This document shows, piece after piece, positions 54,433 through 63,085 of a DNA stretch of 64,000 nt (position 1 is the first letter of the stretch; every line of letters starts with the position of its first letter). Under the pieces are notes generated by a model. It saw only the letters and a list, made by a program, of their open reading frames with translations. It was not told the origin of the DNA and did not search any database. Location of the stretch: the NCBI RefSeq assembly GCF_021083305.1, contig NZ_JAJFAY010000002.1, positions 124,001-188,000 on the forward strand. The letters run 5' to 3'. Position numbers and translations under genes: made by a program. The DNA is from Haladaptatus sp. DYF46. Lineage in GTDB: Archaea; Halobacteriota; Halobacteria; Halobacteriales; Haladaptataceae.

Positions 54433-54939
54433 TCATTTCGAAAACTGGTGGTAGTAGACGACCGCATCGCACGTCCCACCCGTGAACAGGTCGACGACGC
54501 GCTCTTCGATCCGTTCGAAGCCGCTGGCCTCGAAGAACGCACGTCCGCGTTCGTTCTCGGTGAAGATGGGGGCCGACAACTGCGTGAACCCGCGCTCGCT
54601 TACGTGGTCCTCTATCGCGGCGAGGAGGTCGCTTCCCACGCCAGTCCGCCACTCGTCGGGGTCGACGTAGATGCTCCGTATCTCGCTCTCTCCGACGCGT
54701 TCGGGGTCGATATCGGTGGTGGCGTACGCGAACCCGACCAGTTCGCCGTCCGTGACTGACGCGAGAAATATCGCATCGTCGTCGCGGAGTTGTGCTTCGA
54801 GTCGGTCCGAACCGTACCACTCCTCGAACGCGACGTCCTGTTCCCGTTCGGAGAGGAAGTCGTAGGAGTCGTCCCACGCCGAACGAACGATACGGCGAAC
54901 GTCGCTCACGTCGTCCACAGTCGCCGGTCTGATTTCCAT
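54433..54939 (-). CDS. GNAT family N-acetyltransferase
   Basis: 168 aa from MEIRPATVDDVSDVRRIVRS. The acetyl-CoA-binding motif is IRSIYVDPDEWRTGVGSDLLA (R-x-x-G-x-G/A), followed by a typical C-terminal ASGFERIEERV. Substrate unknown. The upstream in-frame residues are not conserved. Confidence 0.9.
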   Translation of the reverse strand: MEIRPATVDDVSDVRRIVRSAWDDSYDFLSEREQDVAFEEWYGSDRLEAQLRDDDAIFLASVTDGELVGFAYATTDIDPERVGESEIRSIYVDPDEWRTGVGSDLLAAIEDHVSERGFTQLSAPIFTENERGRAFFEASGFERIEERVVDLFTGGTCDAVVYYHQFSK

Positions 54940-55073
54940 ACGGACAGAACATCCACGACGGATAAAATGGTTGCTGGCCGGTTCTTGGTGACGCTCGAGG
55001 ATTCGGTCGACCGGCGGCGACCGCCTCGACCGAATGGGCAACTGTTAGGGGGTGGAACGACAACCGGCGAATC

Positions 55074-56285
55074 ATGACCGATGCAGACGACCTCGCGGAG
55101 CGGGTACTGGCGGGAGACCTGCGCCTGCACGAACTCGAAGACCACGCGGACCACGACACGGCGGCGGCGACGCGCCGGAAACTCCTCGAATCGGAGACGG
55201 ATGCGACGCTCGATACCGTCGGGCAGTACGCCTTCCCGGCCGAGGACGCCGAGACTGCCATCGAAAACATGGTCGGGACCATTCAGGTTCCGCTCGGCGT
55301 GGCCGGGCCGGTCGCCGTCAGCGGCGGGTCGGCCGACGGCGAGTACCACCTCCCGCTCGCCACGACGGAGGGGGCGCTCCTCGCCAGCGTCAACCGTGGC
55401 TGTTCCGTCATCGATTCCGCGGGTGGGGCGGACGCACGGGTGACGAAACAGGGGATGACCCGCGCACCCGTCTTCCGTGTGGAGGGTGTCGCCGAGGCGG
55501 AAGCGGTCGTGAACTGGGTTCGGGAGAACCGCGACGCGCTCGCCGAGGTCGCCGAATCCACGACCAACCACGGGGAACTGCTGGACGTGACGACCTACGT
55601 CGTCGGCGACTCCGTGTTCCTGCGGTTCGTCTACGACACCAAGGACGCGATGGGGATGAACATGGCGACCATCGCGACGCGAGAAGCCGCCTCGCTCGTC
55701 GAAGAGGAGACCCCGGCGAGCCTCGTCGCGCTGTCGGGGAACCTCTGTTCCGACAAGAAACCGGCCGCCATCAACGCCATCGAGGGCCGCGGGCGGAGCG
55801 TCACGGCGGACGTCCACGTCCCGCGCGAAACGGTCGAGGAACGTCTTCACACCACGCCGGAGGCCATCGAGGAGGCGAACACGCGAAAGAACCTCGTCGG
55901 CAGCGCGAAGGCCGGGGCACTCGGGTTCAACGCCCACGCCGCGAACGTCGTCGCGGCGGCGTTCCTCGCGACCGGACAGGACGCCGCACAAGTGGTCGAG
56001 GGGAGCAACGCCATCACGACCGTCGAAGCCCGCGACGATGAACTCTACGCCAGCGTCAGCATCGCCAGCCTCGAAGTCGGCACGGTTGGCGGCGGCACGA
56101 AACTACCCACGCAGGCGGAAGCGCTCGACGTTCTGGGCCTCCGCGGCGGCGGTGACCCCGCCGGAAGCAACGCCGACGCGCTCGCCGAAATCATCACGGT
56201 CGGCGCGCTCGCCGGCGAACTCTCCCTCCTCGCCGCGCTCGCGTCCCGGCACCTCTCCAGCGCCCACGAGGAATTGGGTCGATAG
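55074..56285 (+). CDS. hmgA: HMG-CoA reductase, class I
   Basis: 403 aa. Makes mevalonate from HMG-CoA, the committed step of archaeal isoprenoid lipid synthesis, using NADPH. Catalytic residues are visible: Glu99 in LATTEGALLASVNRG, Lys in SGNLCSDKKPAAIN, Asp in DTKDAMGMNMATIA, and the C-terminal His in RHLSSAHEELG. A TATA-like promoter could lie near 55044 (ACTGTTAG). Classic drug target of statins in haloarchaea (family knowledge). Confidence 0.97.
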   Translation: MTDADDLAERVLAGDLRLHELEDHADHDTAAATRRKLLESETDATLDTVGQYAFPAEDAETAIENMVGTIQVPLGVAGPVAVSGGSADGEYHLPLATTEGALLASVNRGCSVIDSAGGADARVTKQGMTRAPVFRVEGVAEAEAVVNWVRENRDALAEVAESTTNHGELLDVTTYVVGDSVFLRFVYDTKDAMGMNMATIATREAASLVEEETPASLVALSGNLCSDKKPAAINAIEGRGRSVTADVHVPRETVEERLHTTPEAIEEANTRKNLVGSAKAGALGFNAHAANVVAAAFLATGQDAAQVVEGSNAITTVEARDDELYASVSIASLEVGTVGGGTKLPTQAEALDVLGLRGGGDPAGSNADALAEIITVGALAGELSLLAALASRHLSSAHEELGR

Positions 56286-56400
56286 CGATTTCGACATTAA
56301 ATACCAAACTGTTATTGCAGGAAATTTATTGTATTGGAGGACGATTATTACTCGGCACCCGTGGGAGCGACTCGCGGCGTGCCACACAATGGTGATTCCA

Positions 56401-56541
56401 ATGGCAACTGCCCCCACCAAGGGGGACGCACCGATAACGAAATCCCGAGCGTATTACGTCCTTCAGTTCCTGAAACTGTTGCTCACCGTCGTCACGTTGC
56501 TCGTCGCCGTGTGGAAGGCGCTGACCGGTGCACTCCCCTGA
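56401..56541 (+). CDS. 46-codon single-TM peptide
   Basis: MATAPTKGDAPITKSRAYY followed by a membrane helix (VLQFLKLLLTVVTLLVAVWK) and a short tail. An alternative ATG is 12 bp upstream (56389). AT-rich DNA (56290-56340) before it could be the promoter. No family; plausible small membrane protein. Confidence 0.45.
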   Translation: MATAPTKGDAPITKSRAYYVLQFLKLLLTVVTLLVAVWKALTGALP

Positions 56542-56583
56542 GTCGGGCCGTCCCTTCGACGCCGACGGATACCGGATGCGGGT

Positions 56584-57105
56584 TCACATCCGACGATATC
56601 GCCCGCGGGTCTCGCTGATTTCGCCGCGCCGAGCGAGTTTGGCGAGCGCCGTTTCGACGTACTCGCTCGAAACCCCGCGTTCGCTCGCGTATCCGACCAC
56701 TTCCCCTTCAGTCGGCCTGTCGAGGGTCGTGACGGCGTCGATAACCACCTGTTTTTTGCTCGTGCCGGTACTTCGACGAGCGTCGCGGTTCGCGGCCTCG
56801 GTGACTTCCTCGGAATCGACGCCGGAACGGTCGAGGAACTCCTCGTCGTCCATTCCGGCCTCGTCGGCCCGCGAATCCATCTCGGAGAACGAGTCGAGTT
56901 CGGCGAACGCCTCGCCGTGTCCCTGCCGGTTGGCGAGCATGGACGCACGCACCTCGCGAGCGTGATCCTCGTCGTCCGTTTTCACGAACTTCTTCAGTTT
57001 CTCGAAGGTTCGACGCTTCCCACAGCGCGGACACCGCGTCGTTTCGGGCCGTCCGTCGACTATCCACAGGTTGCTACAGCCGTTACAACCCACGACGCTG
57101 TACAT
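56584..57105 (-). CDS. DUF5817 zinc-ribbon and winged-helix protein
   Basis: 173 aa. The N-terminal zinc ribbon has CNGC and CPRCGKR cysteine pairs (Cys7, Cys10, Cys25, Cys28). A coiled middle part precedes a winged-helix-like C-terminal region (VIDAVTTLDRPTEGEVVGYASERGVSSEYVETALAKL). It probably binds nucleic acid. Common in haloarchaea, function unknown. Confidence 0.82.
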   Translation of the reverse strand: MYSVVGCNGCSNLWIVDGRPETTRCPRCGKRRTFEKLKKFVKTDDEDHAREVRASMLANRQGHGEAFAELDSFSEMDSRADEAGMDDEEFLDRSGVDSEEVTEAANRDARRSTGTSKKQVVIDAVTTLDRPTEGEVVGYASERGVSSEYVETALAKLARRGEISETRGRYRRM

Positions 57106-57130
57106 ACGTTTCGTTCCGCGTCCTCCCTGT

Positions 57131-57712
57131 TCAACCCTCCGCTCGCGGTGGGGTCTCGCCTTCGCCGAGGAGTTCGTAGTAGAGGACGCCGAGGACGGTT
57201 CGACCGTCGTACACGCCGTCGGCGGCTATCTCCTCGCGGAGCGCCTCGAACGTCGTCGTCCTCGACCGGATGCTCTCGTTGTAATCCAGTTCCTGCTCGC
57301 CGCTCGGCACGCAGCCGTACGCGACGAAGAAGTGATGGAGGCTGTCCGCGAACCCATTCGCCGGTTCGACGGTCGTGAGGTGGCGCACCCGCGCCGCCTC
57401 GTATCCCGTCTCCTCGACGAGTTCGCGTCTGGCCGCGGCAGCCAATTCCTCGTCGTCGGGTTCCACGCCGCCGACCGGCAATCCTCGCGATATGCGCGAC
57501 ACCGCCTGTCGCCACTCCTCGATGACGACGACGTCACCGTCTTCGGTGAACGGGAGGACGACCACGCTTTCGGGTTCCGTCAGGTAGTCGAAGTCGGTTT
57601 CGGTGCCGTCCGGCAGGCGGACCTCCTCGTTTCGAACGTCGAACCCCGGACACGAGTAGGCGACGCCTGATTCGAGCGTCTCCCACGCGAGCGGGTCGTT
57701 CTGGGGAGCCAT
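57131..57712 (-). CDS. Nudix hydrolase (ADP-ribose pyrophosphatase-like)
   Basis: 193 aa. The Nudix box GGVEPDDEELAAAARRELVEETG matches GX5EX7REUXEEXGU. The long N-terminal strand region and CVPSGEQELDYNESI-like tail fit the ADP-ribose/NADH pyrophosphatase group. Followed by a 25-bp gap to DUF5817. Confidence 0.9.
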   Translation of the reverse strand: MAPQNDPLAWETLESGVAYSCPGFDVRNEEVRLPDGTETDFDYLTEPESVVVLPFTEDGDVVVIEEWRQAVSRISRGLPVGGVEPDDEELAAAARRELVEETGYEAARVRHLTTVEPANGFADSLHHFFVAYGCVPSGEQELDYNESIRSRTTTFEALREEIAADGVYDGRTVLGVLYYELLGEGETPPRAEG

Positions 57713-57882
57713 ATCGGATTTGTTCCGAGCGAACGCAAAGGCACTTCGGTTTTCGAATGTCGCTGGAACTGTGATTCGCTACGGTTGTCAAAAATTCCCC
57801 GGTAAGCCGTCGTTGCGCTCGCCTCGGCGGGAGAACGGTTGTCGTGTTTTATTCGACTCGGCGTGGAATCCTTTCGGGATTC

Positions 57883-59604
57883 ATGAATCTCGAGCGGATC
57901 AGCAGACGCGGGGTACTCGCGGTAACGGCCGGGGCAGTGGGGACGGTGGGATCGGTCCGGACGACGTCCACGGCCGAAGCGGGGGGAACGAACGAGAACG
58001 GAACGACCAGCCACATCGTCATCTTCGGCGGCAGCCCCGATTCCGTCATCGAGTACGGACTGACGGTGAGCGGGCGACTCCAGAAGAGCGGGCGCAGCGG
58101 CGGTGCGTCCATCGCCGACCGATACATCACCGTCGACGGGGAGGATAGCATCTCGAACCGAGGACGGCACGCCAGCGGAGCGGTCGCGGGCGGTGGCGAC
58201 GCATATCGATTCACGGGACGGATTACCCGATTTCGGGTCTCCCTCTCGTCCGCCCGGCAGAACGAGGTCGGCATCTATCTTGACGGTCGCAAGGTTCGAC
58301 CGGACGAACTCGGCGACGCGCCCGCCGCAAGAACGCCCGTCGAGTTCCTCGACTGCAACACCGCGCGGGTGACCGGAACGTTCCGAGGGGTTCGGCTACA
58401 CACCAGTTTCTGGGACGAGGCGGGACTCGGTACGAACTGGCTGTTCCCGGGAGCGGTCAGCGGAACCACCGTTCTGCATCCAACAGCGGAACACGACCCC
58501 TATCCGTTCGCGATCGACTCGGTGAGCCTCGATACCCGGAAACTGAAGACGCCGGGGCAACCGGCGAAGTTCACGGCGGTCAATCCGTATGCGGGTCCGT
58601 GGTGTCGCGAGGGGGGTGCACCGAGTGGAACACTGCCGAACCACCTCGTCATCTTCGGCGGCAGTCCGGGTACCGTCATTCGGTACGAGTTCGCCGTGAG
58701 CGGCCAACTAGCGAAGAGCGGGGACGCCGACGGCGCGCCCATCGCCGACCGGTACGTCACCGTCGACAGTGAGGACGAACTGTCCGGGAACCGCGCCCGA
58801 GGAGCGGTCGCGGGCGGCGGAGACGCTTACCGATTCTCCGGGGACCTCACCGCGTTCGAAATCGACGGCGGCGCGACCGTCTACCTGAACGGGCGACGGG
58901 TGAACCCGGACGAACTCGGCGGGGGAGGCGGCGGAACGGATGGAGGCGAAGAGGGAGACGGAGGAGGTGACGAAATGGAAGACGAAAACGGAACACGGTC
59001 GAAGGGTATCGAATTTCAGGGCTGCGAACGGGCGGTCGTGACGGGCGATTTCGAGCGGGTGACCATCAATACGTCGTGGTACGCGTCGGACGGGCTTGCC
59101 ACCTCGTACAACGAAATCGGGCCGGTGAGCGGTCGAACGCAAATAGACAGGTCGAACGTCGGTGACGTCGGGGAGTCCGGGTTCGTCATCGTCACCGTCG
59201 CCGCCTACGAGTCGGGAAGCGCCGAGCCGACGATATCGAAGCGAAACCCGAACACGGAAGCGTGTAATCGGAAGCTTCGCCCGACGACGGAAACGACCGG
59301 GACGGAAACCGAAACGGGGACACAAACCCGGGAAACGACACAGGAGTCGGAAACTGCTCGGCAGCAGACGACCGAACGGACGACGAAATCGCAGGAGACG
59401 ACCGATGCGTCCAGCACGTCACGAGAGTCGAGTACGTCCGCAGAGAGCACGGCGAACAGCACCCCCGAAGCGACGGACACCGGGGGCGGAACGTCGGGCG
59501 AAAGCGGGGACGGAACGAGCGAGAGTGGAGCAGACGCCGGAGGGGGGAGTGCAAGTGGAACGAGCGGGAGCGACAGCAGTGCGAGCGGAAACGAGAGTGC
59601 GTGA
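57883..59604 (+). CDS. Twin-arginine secreted surface protein with two tandem repeats and S/T-rich tail
   Basis: 573 aa from MNLERISRRGVLAVTAG (Tat signal with RR at 8-9). Two ~190-residue repeats follow: each starts with HIVIFGGSPDSVIEY or HLVIFGGSPGTVIRY, contains ADRYITVDGED or ADRYVTVDSED and GAVAGGGDAYRFTG or GAVAGGGDAYRFSG. The tail (~110 residues) is almost all T, E, S and G (probable glycosylation). No C-terminal anchor is evident. Function unknown; likely a cell-wall or secreted protein. Confidence 0.87.
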   Translation: MNLERISRRGVLAVTAGAVGTVGSVRTTSTAEAGGTNENGTTSHIVIFGGSPDSVIEYGLTVSGRLQKSGRSGGASIADRYITVDGEDSISNRGRHASGAVAGGGDAYRFTGRITRFRVSLSSARQNEVGIYLDGRKVRPDELGDAPAARTPVEFLDCNTARVTGTFRGVRLHTSFWDEAGLGTNWLFPGAVSGTTVLHPTAEHDPYPFAIDSVSLDTRKLKTPGQPAKFTAVNPYAGPWCREGGAPSGTLPNHLVIFGGSPGTVIRYEFAVSGQLAKSGDADGAPIADRYVTVDSEDELSGNRARGAVAGGGDAYRFSGDLTAFEIDGGATVYLNGRRVNPDELGGGGGGTDGGEEGDGGGDEMEDENGTRSKGIEFQGCERAVVTGDFERVTINTSWYASDGLATSYNEIGPVSGRTQIDRSNVGDVGESGFVIVTVAAYESGSAEPTISKRNPNTEACNRKLRPTTETTGTETETGTQTRETTQESETARQQTTERTTKSQETTDASSTSRESSTSAESTANSTPEATDTGGGTSGESGDGTSESGADAGGGSASGTSGSDSSASGNESA

Positions 59605-59636
59605 GTCGCCCCGTCCCCGGCAAAAGAGGGTCGCAC

Positions 59637-60341
59637 TCAGACCGAATCCGTCAGACCACCATCGACGCGGATGTTCTGTCCGGTGACGTAACTCGCAGAC
59701 GGTGACACGAGGTACGCGACGGTATCCGCGATTTCCGTCGTGGCCGCGGGGCGGTTCATCGGAATCTCCGCCCGTGTTTCGTCGTCCACCTCGTAGCTGT
59801 CCACGAAGCCGGGAAGCACGGCGTTCATGCGGATTCCGTCGTCGGCGTAGCGGTCGGCGTACAGTTTCGTGAAGCTCCCGAGTCCGGCACGGAGGACCGA
59901 GGAAACCGGGAACTCGTGGCTCGGCTCGAACGCCGAAAAAGTGGAGATGTTGACGATTGACCCCCCTCCCTGTTCCCGCATGACCGGCGTGACGAGCCTC
60001 GCCGTTCGAACCGCGTTCAGGAGGACGAGATCGAGTCCGTCGTGCCACTCGTCGTCCGAGATGTCCAGCAGGTCCCCCGTCGCGGGGTGGCCGGTGTTGT
60101 TCACGAGCGCGTCGATGCGTCCGTATCGCTCCGTCGCGGCCTCGACCAGCGCGGCGAGGTCGTCGGTGTCCGTCACGGAACCTTCGAATCCGACGCCGCC
60201 GAGGTCCTCGGCGACGTCGACCGCGGCACCGGATTTCGACAACAGGACGGGCGTGTAACCGTCGTCAGCGAGTTCTCGTGCGCACGCTTCACCGATACCG
60301 CGACCGGCGGCGGTCACGACCGCTACTCTTTCGGAGTTCAT
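59637..60341 (-). CDS. Short-chain dehydrogenase/reductase family protein with altered active site
   Basis: 234 aa. The Rossmann loop is TAAGRGIGEACAREL (TGxxxGxG variant), NNTG is present, and the C-terminal part ends with NAVLPGF and VTGQNIRVDGGLTDS. The canonical YxxxK is not visible; the corresponding stretch reads SSVLRAGLG. So activity may be altered or lost. Typical members reduce ketones or act as NAD(P) sensors. Confidence 0.87.
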   Translation of the reverse strand: MNSERVAVVTAAGRGIGEACARELADDGYTPVLLSKSGAAVDVAEDLGGVGFEGSVTDTDDLAALVEAATERYGRIDALVNNTGHPATGDLLDISDDEWHDGLDLVLLNAVRTARLVTPVMREQGGGSIVNISTFSAFEPSHEFPVSSVLRAGLGSFTKLYADRYADDGIRMNAVLPGFVDSYEVDDETRAEIPMNRPAATTEIADTVAYLVSPSASYVTGQNIRVDGGLTDSV

Positions 60342-60405
60342 AATCGAAACTCATCGGGGATGGATTTGTGCGTTCGGTGAACGGTTGGAAAATTGACGCT
60401 GTGGG

Positions 60406-61128
60406 TTACAACGAGACCTTCGAGAGGTCGGCTTCCAGTTCGTCCACGTGGTCGTTGAACGCCTCCACGAACCCCCTGAAGTCATCCGCGAGTTCCCGGA
60501 CGTCGGGTGCCGACGGCGGTTCGTACTGCGAGACGAGATACGTGCCGCCCTGTCCGCCGACGCGGAGGTAGGACGCCCTGCTCTCCTCGCGTTTCAACTC
60601 CCAGCGCTTGCCGTTGACTCGGGCCGTGAACGTGCCGTAATCGACGCCGTCGTAGCGATGGAGTTCGCCGGCCATCACGTCCGAAACCTCCCGAATCCGC
60701 CCGACGACGCGGTTTCGCTCGGAGACGACGGTGTCGGTCGATTCGACCCTCGGGAAGTCCGTCGAGACGTCGTCCAAGACGCCCTCCTTGGATTCGACGT
60801 GGGCGTTGTAGGACGCGACGAACGCGTCGTAATCCCGCATCGCCGTCGCGAGGTCGTCCGGGTCCGGCGGTTGTTTCGAGGAGACGACGTACGTCTCGCC
60901 GCCCGCCTTCCCCTCGAAGCGGAGGTACTGGATGTCCCCTGCCTCGTACTTGAGCGTCCACTCCCCCGCACTCGTTTTGAACGTCTCCTGCCCGTAATCC
61001 CCGCCCTGCAACAGCGCGAGTTCGCGCGCGATGGTCCCCGCGTGGTCCGTGACCGCGGCGACGACTTCATCCCGCTGTCCGGCGATTTCCTCCGTGTTCG
61101 TGATGTCGAATTCGATTCCCTCGCTCAT
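60406..61128 (-). CDS. Protein of two tandem ~115-aa domains, unknown
   Basis: 240 aa. The N-terminal half (YGQETFKTSAGEWTLKYEAGDIQYLRFE...TYVVSSKQPPDPDDLATAM) and the C-terminal half (YGTFTARVNGKRWELKREESRASYLRV...TYLVSQYEPPSAPDVRELA) align closely, so it arose by internal duplication. It seems alpha plus beta, soluble and acidic. No catalytic motif is visible. Confidence 0.78.
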   Translation of the reverse strand: MSEGIEFDITNTEEIAGQRDEVVAAVTDHAGTIARELALLQGGDYGQETFKTSAGEWTLKYEAGDIQYLRFEGKAGGETYVVSSKQPPDPDDLATAMRDYDAFVASYNAHVESKEGVLDDVSTDFPRVESTDTVVSERNRVVGRIREVSDVMAGELHRYDGVDYGTFTARVNGKRWELKREESRASYLRVGGQGGTYLVSQYEPPSAPDVRELADDFRGFVEAFNDHVDELEADLSKVSL

Positions 61129-61275
61129 GTTGGTGGGACTACGGATGGAGCGGGGTTAACCGTGATGACTCGGTGGTTCGAACCGCTCCGCTCGTCGGTG
61201 TCGTTCGTCGATGTGTGAGCACGAACGAATATGAATCGGAACAGTTACGATGGAAACTGACACACGAACGTATCC

Positions 61276-61992
61276 ATGCCGCCCGACGAGAAACCCATCG
61301 CGGAGGACGCATACGACGAACTGGGGGAGACGTACGAGAAACACGAAGACGATCCCTACTGCGCGGATCTGGAGTTTCCAGCGATGGTAGCCCTCGTTCC
61401 GGAGGTGGACGGAAAACGAATCCTCGATGCGGGATGCGGCTACGGTCGGTACTCGGAGTGGTTGCTCGACCACGGAGCGGACGTCGTCGCCCTCGATGCG
61501 AGCGAGGAGATGGTCGAAGGAGCGAAGGAACGACTCGGCGATCGAGCGACCGTTCATCGGGCCGATTTGGATGAGCCGCTCGACATCGCGGACGACGGTT
61601 CATTCGACGGTGTCGTCAGCGGGCTTTCACTGCATTACCTGAAAGATTTGCGGCAAACTTTCGCGGAGTTCGCCCGACTGCTCCGACCGGGCGGGTTCCT
61701 CGCGTTTTCGACCCACCATCCGCTCGATGACTACCTCGCGTACGAGGGAGTGAACTACTTCGAAACCGAGCGAGAGCGGATGACGTGGGCGACCGACGGT
61801 GGGGACGTCGACGTTCCGTTCTACCATCGACCGCTTTCGGAGATCGTCAACCCGCTCGCCGAAACCGGCTTCCGACTGGACGAACTGGTCGAACCGACAC
61901 CGACGCCGGCGTTCGAGGAGAAGAAGCCGGAATCGTACGAAAAAAGGTTGAAACGACCGACGTTTCTGTGCGTTCGAGCGTCGCGGCGATAG
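61276..61992 (+). CDS. Class I SAM-dependent methyltransferase (Methyltransf_11 type)
   Basis: 238 aa. The SAM loop ILDAGCGYGRYSEWLLDHG (motif I), LDASEEMVEGAKER and SLHYLKDLRQTFAEFARLLRPGG identify a class I small-molecule methyltransferase. Substrate unknown. Stop is 73 bp before the post-tRNA element of tRNA-Pro. Confidence 0.9.
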   Translation: MPPDEKPIAEDAYDELGETYEKHEDDPYCADLEFPAMVALVPEVDGKRILDAGCGYGRYSEWLLDHGADVVALDASEEMVEGAKERLGDRATVHRADLDEPLDIADDGSFDGVVSGLSLHYLKDLRQTFAEFARLLRPGGFLAFSTHHPLDDYLAYEGVNYFETERERMTWATDGGDVDVPFYHRPLSEIVNPLAETGFRLDELVEPTPTPAFEEKKPESYEKRLKRPTFLCVRASRR

Positions 61993-62066
61993 GGACGGTC
62001 CGGCGCGAATACATGTGAGCGCATGTAAAACGGTCCGCTCGTCGGCGTTGAGTGTGGGGATAAGAA

Positions 62067-62228
62067 TGGACCGACGCGAATTCGAACCGGACGAGACGTT
62101 CCGGGTCGCTCACTCGCGTTCGCTTCCCGGGCCTGCGTCTCGTTTGCTCGAATTCGCTTGGCGATCCACTTTCCCGCACTCGAAACACCTCGCTGTCGCT
62201 CGGTGTTTGGTGAGTGCGGGAAAGGTAG
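62067..62228 (-). repeat. Post-tRNA composite element, Pro copy
   Basis: On the minus strand after the tRNA: hairpin 1 with a 13-bp perfect stem (CTTTCCCGCACTC at 62169-62181 with GAGTGCGGGAAAG at 62212-62224, plus inner AAACACC/GGTGTTT), then hairpin 2 (CGAGACG at 62092-62098 with CGTCTCG at 62136-62142; inner CCGGG/CCCGG), then a tRNA 3'-end copy (TGGACCGACGCGAATTCG, from 62067). A more decayed repeat of the tRNA end, CCGGCGCGAAT, is at about 62000-62010. Confidence 0.75.
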
Positions 62229-62301
62229 TGGGCCGGCGCGAATTCGAATCGCGGTTACGGCCACCCGAAGGCCGAAGGATACCAGGCTACCCCACCGGCC
62301 C
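62229..62301 (-). tRNA. tRNA-Pro(CGG)
   Basis: 73 nt on the minus strand. Acceptor GGGCCGG/CCGGCCC, discriminator A at 62229. The anticodon stem CGGCC/GGCCG closes the loop TTCGGGT (anticodon CGG). T-arm GCGATTCGAATTCGC. A TTAAAGG TATA-like box lies about 30 bp upstream of 62301. Followed by its own composite element. Confidence 0.96.
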
Positions 62302-62351
62302 GCGATTGAAAGATGGAGTCACCCACCTTTAACGGTTGCGAAACGGGGGCG

Positions 62352-62948
62352 TCAGTAGTCGGCGTAGCCGTCCGTATCGAGGTAGTTATGAGCGACCGTC
62401 ATGGCGTGATTGCCGTGGAGGAGCGACGGTCCGAGTCTGACCCGCGCGTCGGAGGCTTCCGCCAGCAGGTCGGCCTCCTCGTCGGTGAAGTCGCCGTGGT
62501 CGGAGAGGACGAACAACGGATCTTCCGGGGGTTCGAGGTCGACCACGGGCCTTCCCTCCTCGTGCAGTTCGACCACGGTGGCCTTCCCGCTCGCCTCGGA
62601 GAGAATCGTCTCGAAATCGCGCTTCGAGACGAAGACGCCGGGCGTGCTTTCGGCTTCCATGTGGCCGATGGCCTCGGATTTCGCCTCCAACGCCGTGCGG
62701 ATGAGCGCCGCCGTGCTTCGCTCGTCGGGGTTGAGACGGCGGAGTTCACTCCCCTCGAAGCGAATCGTCAGTTCGTCCTGCATGACCAGAAAGAGGCGCA
62801 CGTCGCTTCGGAAATCGTGCGAGAGGAAGAACGCGCTGTTGACGCACCGACAGAGGGCGTCGAGTCGCCCCGCCGCGCCCGCCAAATCGTCGAGCGAGAA
62901 ATCGGGCGTCGTCGGAGCGTCGTGACCGAGAACGATGAACTGTCGCAT
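62352..62948 (-). CDS. trmY: tRNA (pseudouridine54-N1)-methyltransferase TrmY
   Basis: 198 aa. SPOUT-type MTase with the archaeal TrmY patterns [21 protein letters not shown] and [19 protein letters not shown], ending [17 protein letters not shown]. Methylates the N1 of pseudouridine 54 in the T-arm, replacing the usual m5U. It stands beside a tRNA gene. Confidence 0.95.
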   Translation of the reverse strand: MRQFIVLGHDAPTTPDFSLDDLAGAAGRLDALCRCVNSAFFLSHDFRSDVRLFLVMQDELTIRFEGSELRRLNPDERSTAALIRTALEAKSEAIGHMEAESTPGVFVSKRDFETILSEASGKATVVELHEEGRPVVDLEPPEDPLFVLSDHGDFTDEEADLLAEASDARVRLGPSLLHGNHAMTVAHNYLDTDGYADY

Positions 62949-63085
62949 ATCCCCACTCGTCCCGGCGAGCGTAAGTCGCTTCTGAACGTCGGTGACGGGC
63001 GAGTTTCACACCGCCTCCCTCGTCGGCCCCAGCATTTACGTGACAGATAGTCGTCGTATCGACGCCGGACTCACCTGATGAAACA

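Noticed and set aside
62015..62332. 105-codon frame across the tRNA-Pro and its element
   Set aside because: Overlaps a convincing tRNA and hairpins; composition (R/S/P-rich) is not protein-like for this genome.
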